Source: a virus
Length of the DNA stretch: 26,213 nt
Direction: 5' to 3' (one strand)
Virus record (IMG/VR): IMGVR_UViG_3300031569_000035
Location: 1 to 26,213 of that record
The translations under genes and the position numbers were made by a program. Within the stretch, counting starts at the first letter, position 1, and every line of letters starts with the position of its first letter. Of this stretch, positions 20,459 through 25,800 are shown piece by piece. The notes below the pieces were generated by a model. It made no database searches. It was not told the origin of the DNA and worked only from the letters and a program-made list of their open reading frames with translations.

Positions 20459-20647
20459 TTAATGCACCTTATCTTCAGTTAGTTCGGCAAAGTCGCCTTC
20501 CAATATTTTAATTGCATGGCTAGCTAAAGCGTCTGCCACATATACTGCTAAACTATGCTCATTGTCATCTACAATCTCATAGTCAAATATAACTCCCATA
20601 GCATCACCATCCACTACATCTTTGATAGTAATAGTTACCTCACTCAT
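20459..20647 (-). CDS. Small acidic hypothetical protein
   Basis: ATG 20647 (MSEVTITIKDVVDGDAMGVI) is chosen, with AAGGGATG upstream inside the end of erf. A longer frame from 20707 lacks a ribosome site and overlaps erf. The 62-aa product is acidic: VIFDYEIVDDNEHSLAVYVA, DALASHAIKILEGDFAELTE. Two strands and a helix are likely. The final stop is 1 nt from the SSB-like start, showing tight co-translation. No family recognised. Confidence 0.7.
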   Translation of the reverse strand: MSEVTITIKDVVDGDAMGVIFDYEIVDDNEHSLAVYVADALASHAIKILEGDFAELTEDKVH

Positions 20648-20649
20648 AG

Positions 20650-21261
20650 CTACATCCCTTTCTTGCTGCGTACAAATTCTTGCTGCTTGCCAGTTAGCTG
20701 GCTCCATAGCTTCTGCTTTTCAACTTCATCCAACTCACCTAGCGCCTCATTCATTAGCGTATGCTCATCAGTAGACTCGGCATTAATAACCAATGCCATA
20801 CAATCTTGCATGAGTTTCTTGCTTACACGTTTCTGTGGAAGTTGTTCCGCAGAAGCTGGATCGTTACGATACATAGCCATCTCGCTATCATCATCTACGG
20901 CTGGAATACCAACAAGTGACTGTAGGGCATAACGGCGAGCGTAAGTTATTGCTGAACCAGCGCCCTGTGGAGTCACCTTATCCATAGGTAATAGGTACTC
21001 GCTTTGTATCCACTGCCCTGAACTGTGCATCAACATAGTAGCTACACCCACGCCTTTACCTCCCTCAGATGTTACTGGTAGCTGCACAAACGATAGGCCA
21101 TGATTAGCAAATGGCTGCTTGATTACCTTAATGACACTGGTTAGGTCTGCGTAGCTACTATTAAAGAAAGTGTTATTACTATCCTTAACAGCTCCACCCA
21201 TCTCTGCCTGTGCAAGACATAGTGCTGTAGCAAGGTCTGTAATTGATTCGCTTTGTTTCAT
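20650..21261 (-). CDS. erf: ERF-family single-strand annealing protein
   Basis: This 203-aa recombinase starts MKQSESITDLATALCLAQAE. Family marks are FFNSSYADLTSVIKVIKQPF, GLSFVQLPV, and residues 102-118 (GSAITYARRYALQSLVG), the strongest ERF signature. VDDDSEMAMYR follows. The C-terminus is helical and charged. ERF proteins anneal complementary strands, circularising genomes and driving phage recombination. It is the first gene of the minus-strand recombination unit, behind a strong promoter (TTTACA-17-TAGAAT) and the GGAGTATTAAAA leader. Identification is firm. Confidence 0.92.
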   Translation of the reverse strand: MKQSESITDLATALCLAQAEMGGAVKDSNNTFFNSSYADLTSVIKVIKQPFANHGLSFVQLPVTSEGGKGVGVATMLMHSSGQWIQSEYLLPMDKVTPQGAGSAITYARRYALQSLVGIPAVDDDSEMAMYRNDPASAEQLPQKRVSKKLMQDCMALVINAESTDEHTLMNEALGELDEVEKQKLWSQLTGKQQEFVRSKKGM

Positions 21262-21287
21262 TTTTAATACTCCGTTCTATTTATAAA
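21257..21287 (-). repeat. 31-bp leader repeat, copy B (erf leader)
   Basis: It matches the leader of the gene at 17794 (17790-17820) at 28 of 31 bases. On the minus strand it reads TTTATAAATAGAA, CGGAGTATTAAAAATGAA, holding ribosome site and start codon. Confidence 0.75.
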
Positions 21288-21295
21288 GCCCAACC

Positions 21296-21324
21296 ATTCT
21301 ATCTCTATTGAATTAGGTTGTAAA
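21296..21324 (-). promoter_or_regulatory. Minus-strand promoter of the erf unit
   Basis: TTTACA (five of six), 17-bp spacer, TAGAAT (five of six) on the minus strand. Start near 21289, about 28 nt before erf. The -35 is the same TTTACA as in the promoter at 18796-18824. A flanking imperfect dyad TTGTA...TACAA (21318-21337) overlaps it. Confidence 0.7.
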
Positions 21325-21347
21325 CAGTTGAGTACAAATTAAATACA

Positions 21348-21386
21348 AAAAGGTGTTGCAATGACATTAAAAGGCGTTGTATGATG
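21348..21386 (+). promoter_or_regulatory. Plus-strand early promoter with 21-bp-spaced direct repeats
   Basis: TTGCAA (21356-21361), 18-bp spacer and TATGAT (21380-21385) form the promoter for the plus-strand early genes. Two direct repeats AAAAGG(T/C)GTTG start at 21348 and 21369, 21 bp apart, one over the -35 and one over the -10. These are likely binding sites for a phage or host regulator. Confidence 0.6.
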
Positions 21387-21420
21387 GGTCATCGAATTAG
21401 CACTAACAAACGGAGTATTT

Positions 21421-21714
21421 ATGAAAATAATTATTTTATACGTAGCAGAGTCGACCATCCTTGAGACAAGAGATGACCTATTCACTGAGCTAGTAGTTAC
21501 TGGTAGCGTGTACATCAATAGCCACAGGGTTACAGTGTACGAGTTACTGGAAGATATGGACGTTGAAGATAAGGACTGCGTATTTGCCATGCTGCTAGTT
21601 GATAAGTCTGAGGCTAAATCTGAGGCTAATGAGCTGCTTTGGTCTAGGTTCTTAGCAGAGTACGATGATGAGGCTATTGAGAAGCACGTTATTGATGAAG
21701 GTGAGTCACTATGA
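21421..21714 (+). CDS. Acidic hypothetical early protein
   Basis: This 97-aa protein is the first plus-strand gene, starting at ATG 21421 behind CGGAGTATTT. It is strongly acidic: ELLEDMDVEDKDCVFAMLLV, EYDDEAIEKHVIDEGESL. A strand start (MKIIILYVAEST) and a helical end are likely. First genes of phage early units often encode host-takeover or anti-defence inhibitors. Acidic DNA-mimic proteins are one such class, but nothing here proves it. Its stop overlaps the next start by 4 nt. Confidence 0.7.
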   Translation: MKIIILYVAESTILETRDDLFTELVVTGSVYINSHRVTVYELLEDMDVEDKDCVFAMLLVDKSEAKSEANELLWSRFLAEYDDEAIEKHVIDEGESL

Positions 21715-21830
21715 GTAATAAAACAGACGAACAAAAAGAGCTAGCCATGTGGCTGGCAATGACGGACGAAGAGAAGGCTCAGTGGTACTGGGATCACCCA
21801 GAATCAATACCTGACAGTGAAGGAGGTTAA
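21711..21830 (+). CDS. 39-residue acidic early protein
   Basis: ATG 21711 overlaps the upstream stop (ATGA) and a frame of 39 codons ends TAA 21828-21830: MSNKTDEQKELAMWLAMTDE, then EKAQWYWDHPESIPDSEGG. It is acidic and Trp-rich. AGGAGG at its end serves the next gene. It is short, but placement and coupling support translation. Function unknown. Confidence 0.6.
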   Translation: MSNKTDEQKELAMWLAMTDEEKAQWYWDHPESIPDSEGG

Positions 21831-21832
21831 TT

Positions 21833-22030
21833 GTGACCATATACAGCGAGATGATTACAGCAAGCGTCAATAAAGCGCTCAAGAAAAGGCTACGCAAAGA
21901 GGCTAGGGGAGCAACTAATAATGAAGCTGCAAACCTATTCAGTAATGCAGCATTTACCAAGAAACGCCGTCACGTTGAAGATATGATCTTAGCGAAAAAG
22001 TTAGGCGTAAATATTGAGGATTTATTATGA
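21833..22030 (+). CDS. Basic hypothetical early protein, GTG start
   Basis: GTG 21833 is set by AGGAGG six bases upstream. The 65-aa product is basic and helical: MITASVNKALKKRLRKEARG, ATNNEAANLFSNAAFTKKRR, then ILAKKLGVNIEDLL. A nucleic-acid binder is conceivable from charge alone. It overlaps the next gene (ATGA). No family recognised. Confidence 0.65.
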   Translation: MTIYSEMITASVNKALKKRLRKEARGATNNEAANLFSNAAFTKKRRHVEDMILAKKLGVNIEDLL

Positions 22031-22218
22031 GTGCTAAAGATAGGCCAGTAAGCAAGATTTCAAACAAGAACTTTAACGATAACTTTGATCGTATATTTGC
22101 CAAAAAAGAAGTGCCAGTGGGTGAGGATACTCGGCCTAAAGATAGAGTTAAACAAGGTGTTAGCCCTAGCACTGTAATTGAAGAGTGGGACTGTACAAAA
22201 GGAGAACCCCATGAATAA
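22027..22218 (+). CDS. Hypothetical early protein
   Basis: The 63-aa product MSAKDRPVSKISNKNFNDNF, DRIFAKKEVPVGEDTRPKDR, VKQGVSPSTVIEEWDCTKGE, PHE is hydrophilic and probably partly disordered. The start overlaps the previous TGA. AAGGAG near its end serves the next gene, which overlaps it by 8 nt. No domain seen. Confidence 0.6.
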   Translation: MSAKDRPVSKISNKNFNDNFDRIFAKKEVPVGEDTRPKDRVKQGVSPSTVIEEWDCTKGEPHE

Positions 22219-22423
22219 CGCAGATAAACCAGCAATGCCACTACATGATGATGCGTTAGCTGGCTATGAAGGGCTGACCAAACGTGAGCACTTCGCAGGG
22301 TTAGCTATGCAGGGTTTGTTAGCTGGAGGATATTGCATTGAGGCTCCTCTAATGAAGCTTAACGAGATTCCAAGTGAAGCAATCACCTTAGCAGACGCTC
22401 TGCTAAAGGAGCTAGAGAGATGA
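22211..22423 (+). CDS. Conserved phage protein with GLTKREHFAGLAMQGLL motif
   Basis: ATG 22211 (MNNADKPAMPLHDDALAGYE) is chosen because AAGGAG precedes it. An in-frame TTG at 22178 would be longer without a ribosome site. The 70-aa product carries GLTKREHFAGLAMQGLLAGG and SEAITLADALLKEL. The GLTKRE-(H/Y)-FA-x2-AMQG(L/I) string is widespread in small phage early proteins next to DUF3310-type genes. The function is not known. Coupled downstream by ATGA. Confidence 0.75.
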   Translation: MNNADKPAMPLHDDALAGYEGLTKREHFAGLAMQGLLAGGYCIEAPLMKLNEIPSEAITLADALLKELER

Positions 22424-22746
22424 GTCTGCTATTTAAACCAACCATCGCTGCTACGTTTGAGCATATCAAGCCAGTGGTGCCAGTGGTAAAGATCAAGCCA
22501 AAAGTAATTGAGCCTACTATTATAAAGTTAGTATTAGATATAGATGGGCGTAATCAAAGTGCTTGGAGCTTGCATGATCTAAACATACTTGCTCACCTAC
22601 GAGCTTTGGGCGTGACCTTTGTTGAGTGTGGCAAGCACCTTAATCGGTCTACCAATTCATGCGGCAGTGCCGTACACACGCATAACCTTTATGATGCTAT
22701 AAAAGATAAAAGAAAAGAAATAATAAATGGAGCTTTAAATGGATAA
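22420..22746 (+). CDS. Hypothetical early protein with possible HTH
   Basis: This 108-aa protein has a Val/Ile/Pro/Lys-rich N-terminus (IKPVVPVVKIKPKVIEPTII). Residues about 48-100 then have a W-x-L-x-DL-x-ILAHLRALG-x-TF-x-ECG-x-HLNRS pattern, which resembles short DNA-binding helices (compare the 111-aa gene at 17459). The end is helical and basic (DAIKDKRKEIINGALNG). A regulator of phage or host genes is possible, but this is inferred from a loose pattern only. Both ends overlap neighbours. Confidence 0.6.
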   Translation: MSLLFKPTIAATFEHIKPVVPVVKIKPKVIEPTIIKLVLDIDGRNQSAWSLHDLNILAHLRALGVTFVECGKHLNRSTNSCGSAVHTHNLYDAIKDKRKEIINGALNG

Positions 22747-22987
22747 GATAGAACCAACATTTAGTGCGGATGAGCTAAAATCTAGTTCAATTAACCCTAG
22801 CCACTACAAGAGTCACCCAAGCGGTATTGAGTGTATTCAAATAACGCAGGCTATGTCATTTTGCTTAGGTAATGCTGTAAAATACATCTGGCGAGCAGAT
22901 CTAAAACACGATGATGGCGGTGTGGAAGATCTACTGAAGGCAGAATGGTACATTAAACGAGAAATTCAACGGAGAACTAACGAGTGA
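22739..22987 (+). CDS. DUF3310 family protein
   Basis: This 82-aa protein contains INPSHYKSHPSGIECIQITQ and AMSFCLGNAVKYIWRADLKH, then VEDLLKAEWYIKREIQRR. This is the complete signature of the DUF3310 group (NPSHY, GIE-x-I, GNA-x-KYIWR, EDL-x-KA-x-WYI-x-REI). Such proteins are common early phage proteins, sometimes annotated as nucleotide-kinase-like, with no proven role. The ATG overlaps the previous stop. Identification of the family is firm. Confidence 0.88.
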   Translation: MDKIEPTFSADELKSSSINPSHYKSHPSGIECIQITQAMSFCLGNAVKYIWRADLKHDDGGVEDLLKAEWYIKREIQRRTNE

Positions 22988-23139
22988 CACTTAAAGAGAA
23001 GTTGGCGCGGCAACAGCGTATAGATGATATTAAGACTGAAATATCTTACTACAATGCTGCGATAAGATCCGCGCCTAAGTTTGAATTGTATTACAATGGC
23101 AAGATAATGATTCTTGAGGACGAGTTAAAGGCTATTTAG
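22984..23139 (+). CDS. 51-residue coiled-coil-like protein, GTG start
   Basis: GTG 22984 overlaps the upstream TGA (GTGA). The 51-aa product begins TLKEKLARQQRIDDIKTEIS and ends YYNGKIMILEDELKAI. It is helical and charged, with a heptad-like spacing. Its last codons overlap the end of the holin gene on the other strand by 8 nt. It closes the early plus-strand unit. Confidence 0.6.
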   Translation: MTLKEKLARQQRIDDIKTEISYYNAAIRSAPKFELYYNGKIMILEDELKAI

Positions 23140-23536
23140 CTACGCCTTTTAGCTTCTCGACTGTACGCAAACCTGCTAACCCTAGCATTGCTATAGTCAG
23201 CTCCATCATAGCCTCTAACGGCAAATCTGGGCTTCCTCGCTCTGGTGCAATCCATTCAATAATAGGATTAAGTACAAATGCGAAGAGAAGCCCGAACCCA
23301 CAAACCCACATTAGGAATGGTCTAGCTCCTGCTACAAAGGTAGATCTATGGCTTGCTTGAACCTTGTTAATCTCTGACTGAGCTAGCATAGGCGCTTGTG
23401 CAAGCTTCTGCTTTAAAAGCTCACCTGCTGCACGTTCATCATCGCTAGTGAATAGCTTATCGATTACATTACCGATAGCTACTACTGGCTCAACTACGCT
23501 AGAACCACCACCTATTAAACCTGAAAACCAGCCCAT
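23132..23536 (-). CDS. Holin (holin_3TMs family)
   Basis: This 134-aa protein has an N-terminal hydrophobic start (MGWFSGLIGGGSSVVEPVVA) and a helical central part, then HRSTFVAGARPFLMWVCGFG, LLFAFVLNPIIEWIA and AMMELTIAMLGLAGLRTVEK. HRS-x-FVAG-(W/A)-RPF-x2-WV and MLGL-x-GLRTVEK-x-KG are signatures of the 3-TM holin group that also occurs in gene transfer agents. Holins form inner-membrane lesions that release or activate endolysin. It is preceded by the M15 endolysin with a 1-nt gap and is the last gene of the lysis unit. Identification is strong. Confidence 0.88.
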   Translation of the reverse strand: MGWFSGLIGGGSSVVEPVVAIGNVIDKLFTSDDERAAGELLKQKLAQAPMLAQSEINKVQASHRSTFVAGARPFLMWVCGFGLLFAFVLNPIIEWIAPERGSPDLPLEAMMELTIAMLGLAGLRTVEKLKGVAK

Positions 23537-23537
23537 A

Positions 23538-23924
23538 TTATCCCCCTAACTGAAAATGTGGCATGTCTTGGAAGCTAGTCCATAAGCCGCCCCACTCTAA
23601 CTTGTAACCTAGTTCGTTTGCCGCCTGCATCATCGCAACAGCGACTATTGCCAAATGCTCTTTTTCCCAACTGGCTTTGCCGTCAACGTAAGCGTACAAA
23701 TCCAATGCCCTGCCTGTTTGGTGGTAGCTCTTATTGGTGCGTCCATCAGCCTTTGATTTGCCTGCGGTGAACAGTGCGGCTTGATCTTTAACGGTACGCA
23801 AGCCACCAGAGTTAGGGATACCAAAATCAATAATACTAATCTGGATGGCACGATCACTTATCTCTATAAGCCTATGATCTACACCAGCTCTATTGTTTAA
23901 TGAGTTACTGCCTAATTTAAACAT
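23538..23924 (-). CDS. M15-family peptidase endolysin
   Basis: ATG 23924 (MFKLGSNSLNNRAGVDHRLI) overlaps the upstream TAA and has GAGG before it. A longer frame from 23987 is unlikely. In the 128-aa product YHQTGRALDLY gives zinc ligands His68 and Asp75. The final MPHFQL gives His123, with Asp120 nearby. SGGLRTVKDQAALFTAGKSK and KLEWGGLW complete the L-Ala-D-Glu/D-Ala-D-Ala peptidase pattern. It cuts peptide stems of peptidoglycan, a different bond from the SleB-type enzyme. No signal peptide, so holin-dependent. Identification is firm. Confidence 0.92.
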   Translation of the reverse strand: MFKLGSNSLNNRAGVDHRLIEISDRAIQISIIDFGIPNSGGLRTVKDQAALFTAGKSKADGRTNKSYHQTGRALDLYAYVDGKASWEKEHLAIVAVAMMQAANELGYKLEWGGLWTSFQDMPHFQLGG

Positions 23925-24214
23925 TAAGACCTCATCATGTAGCCGATACCAGCCACCGCCGTTGCAATCAGTAGTCGGATAAACCATTCACCAGCAGCCG
24001 TCTTATGGGTGTTACTTGCCACCGCTAGGTTGATGCTATCAATCTCGTTAGAGTGTTTATTTAACCTATTATCGTGGTGATCTAAGCGACTAGCTACAGC
24101 TACATGCTTCTCTTCTATTCGGGCTAAAGCGGTAACAACTACCGCCATATCGTCAATCTTACCAGTTAACCTATCAATACTTCCTTCTATTCTATCTAGT
24201 CGTTGCTCTGACAT
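23924..24214 (-). CDS. Coiled-coil protein with C-terminal TM helix, lysis accessory
   Basis: This 96-aa protein starts MSEQRLDRIEGSIDRLTGKI, a heptad-like coiled coil to about residue 65 (LARIEEKHVAVASRLDHHDN, RLNKHSNEIDSINLAV). Residues about 76-93 (WFIRLLIATAVAGIGYMM) then make one membrane helix, ending RS. Position directly before the endolysin and holin suggests a lysis accessory, such as a hemolysin XhlA-like or holin-partner protein. Spanin lipoprotein marks are absent. Preceded by an extended -10 at 24253-24261. Role inferred. Confidence 0.7.
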   Translation of the reverse strand: MSEQRLDRIEGSIDRLTGKIDDMAVVVTALARIEEKHVAVASRLDHHDNRLNKHSNEIDSINLAVASNTHKTAAGEWFIRLLIATAVAGIGYMMRS

Positions 24215-24252
24215 TGTGCGTCCATGTGTTTGTTAAGGTTAACTAAGTGTTG

Positions 24253-24261
24253 ATTATATCA
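24253..24261 (-). promoter_or_regulatory. Extended -10 promoter element (TGATATAAT) before the lysis cassette
   Basis: TGA-TATAAT on the minus strand, four bases after the stop of the phosphoesterase gene. Start near 24246, about 32 nt before the 96-aa gene. No clear -35. Confidence 0.55.
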
Positions 24262-24264
24262 GAT

Positions 24265-25431
24265 TTAAGATAGCTGACCTATACCAACTTTGTGGCGCTG
24301 TATCTCACCATGTATTTTATCAAAAACAATTGCGCTCATAGTACGCTTTGCACCATAACCACTGTCAGAATGCCAAGCATCGCCAGCAGGTAACGCTTGG
24401 AATGTCTCACAAAGCATACCGCCCAATTCAACAGAAGTCGCATGATGTACATGCCCCATTAATAGATGTTTATGCTCACACTGGCCCCATTCCTTAGATA
24501 AAGACCTAGCCGTGTACTCAAATGCCCTCTGAGGCTTCATGCGGTCGCCGTGGTGAGTCACAAGTAAGTTGTTGCCATAGGTTATGTGCTGGAACTTATG
24601 TGAGTTGTCTAACACCTGTATACGAGGTTCATTCTCGTAGAATGACTGCAGCATCACGTTCATGCAGCGAGATGTTGTATCGTTGTGGTTACCACGAACC
24701 ATCATCAAGATAACTTTGTTATGTGCAGCTAATAGCAGGTCAATTGATCTCCTATAGACTCTAACTTGAGCTGATATGGAATCACCATAGTCGCCATCCA
24801 TGTCCATATGGTTTTGGCCTGAACTGGTGGTATTTTGTAGGTTATCTGAGTGTCCGAAGTCCCCTAAATCCAACATTAAACCAACCTCAGAACCGCCAGA
24901 AGCTTGTATCAGCTTCTCAATAGCACCCACTGTTACGCGCTCTGCAATCTCTAAATTCCAATCTGAATCACCATTCCTAGCTGCGCTAACCTTCATTCCT
25001 ATATGTGCATCACCAATGACATAGGCCGTAAGATGCTCAGGAAGCTCTGTGAGAGGTTTTATAGGTAAAGGGGTATACTTGGGTAGATCATCAACTAAAC
25101 CCTCTGCAAAGGATTGTAGTGCGTCTTCTTGCGCTTGCTTCTTTAGGTCTGCAATAACCCACTGAAGCTTTGTTGTTCCTGTCTGCGTATCATGCAATGT
25201 TGATATGCGTTTGGCTGTATGCGTTGATGGCACTGAATGAACCATGCCGTGATCTGGAGACCAACCACGCTTAGACGCTTGACGCTTGACGGCCTGTAAT
25301 GACCTCTCTAGGGTACGTGGGTTAATATCTAAAGCCTTAGCAGCTTTGCTCTGGCTACCATGCTCTTGAATAGCGTCAATAACCTGACACTGGCGAGCAG
25401 TTGCAAATTCCTTCAATGATTCCAATTCCAT
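24265..25431 (-). CDS. HTH-metallophosphoesterase fusion
   Basis: This 388-aa protein has an N-terminal HTH (residues about 15-50: QVIDAIQEHGSQSKAAKALD, INPRTLERSLQAVKR) of the Fis-like/KorB-like kind. A linker follows, then a calcineurin-like phosphoesterase. Metal motifs are GDAHIG (Asp141, His143), DLGDFGHSD (Asp188/Asp191), RGNHND (247-251), THHGD (292-296) and GHVHH (326-330), all present. Relatives include SbcD/Mre11 nucleases and cyclic-nucleotide phosphoesterases. The HTH suggests a DNA substrate or target, but the reaction cannot be told from sequence. AAGGG precedes ATG 25431. It sits oddly between head genes and the lysis cassette. Confidence 0.85.
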   Translation of the reverse strand: MELESLKEFATARQCQVIDAIQEHGSQSKAAKALDINPRTLERSLQAVKRQASKRGWSPDHGMVHSVPSTHTAKRISTLHDTQTGTTKLQWVIADLKKQAQEDALQSFAEGLVDDLPKYTPLPIKPLTELPEHLTAYVIGDAHIGMKVSAARNGDSDWNLEIAERVTVGAIEKLIQASGGSEVGLMLDLGDFGHSDNLQNTTSSGQNHMDMDGDYGDSISAQVRVYRRSIDLLLAAHNKVILMMVRGNHNDTTSRCMNVMLQSFYENEPRIQVLDNSHKFQHITYGNNLLVTHHGDRMKPQRAFEYTARSLSKEWGQCEHKHLLMGHVHHATSVELGGMLCETFQALPAGDAWHSDSGYGAKRTMSAIVFDKIHGEIQRHKVGIGQLS

Positions 25432-25449
25432 GCCAAAACCCTTTACTGG

Positions 25450-25734
25450 TTAATATGAACCTTCCCATACTCGCAACTTATCAAACTCTCCGCTTAACAT
25501 CTTGCGTTTAATAACATCATCCATTGCTGGATCATCCCACGCAACACCAGCCTCCTTCAACCACTCATTGATCAACGCTGAATCTATAACGCCGATTAGT
25601 CTAGACTCACCAAACTCAGCATTACCATTTTGGCGCAATGCTTCTGCGCGTTCTAGCATCGGGTTCCAATCTTGTGTTTTCACATGAATCAGCTTGTCGC
25701 CGTCCTGAACCCACTTATCTGCTATCTTAGCCAT
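25450..25734 (-). CDS. Conserved protein following the capsid gene
   Basis: ATG 25734 (MAKIADKWVQDGDKLIHVKT) is chosen; TTGGAG lies just before it. A TTG at 25746 would be longer. The 94-aa product carries WNPMLERAEALRQNGNAEFG, ESRLIGVIDSALINEWLKEA, GVAWDDPAM and MLSGEFDKLRVWEGSY. This pattern is common directly after SU10-type capsid genes in phages, so a head-related role is likely, though none is proven. A terminator separates it from the capsid gene, allowing lower expression than the capsid. Confidence 0.75.
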   Translation of the reverse strand: MAKIADKWVQDGDKLIHVKTQDWNPMLERAEALRQNGNAEFGESRLIGVIDSALINEWLKEAGVAWDDPAMDDVIKRKMLSGEFDKLRVWEGSY

Positions 25735-25749
25735 TACTTTCTCCAAGGC

Positions 25750-25771
25750 AAAAAAAAGAGGCCGAAGCCTC
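25750..25771 (-). terminator. Intrinsic UUCG terminator after the capsid gene
   Basis: On the minus strand GAGGC-UUCG-GCCTC is followed by eight T. The stem sits 30 nt after the capsid stop. It should end most capsid transcripts, with readthrough into the 94-aa gene. Confidence 0.9.
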
Positions 25772-25800
25772 CTTTATTGTAACACATTAATGTGCTTTAT

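Noticed and set aside
21339-21960. Minus-strand frames of 131 and 83 aa opposite the early genes
   Set aside because: Ser/Leu-rich shadows of well-coupled plus-strand genes with good ribosome sites.
23925-23987. N-terminal extension of the M15 peptidase to 23987
   Set aside because: ATG 23924 overlaps the upstream stop and has GAGG before it; the extension would read through the coding end of the 96-aa gene without a ribosome site.
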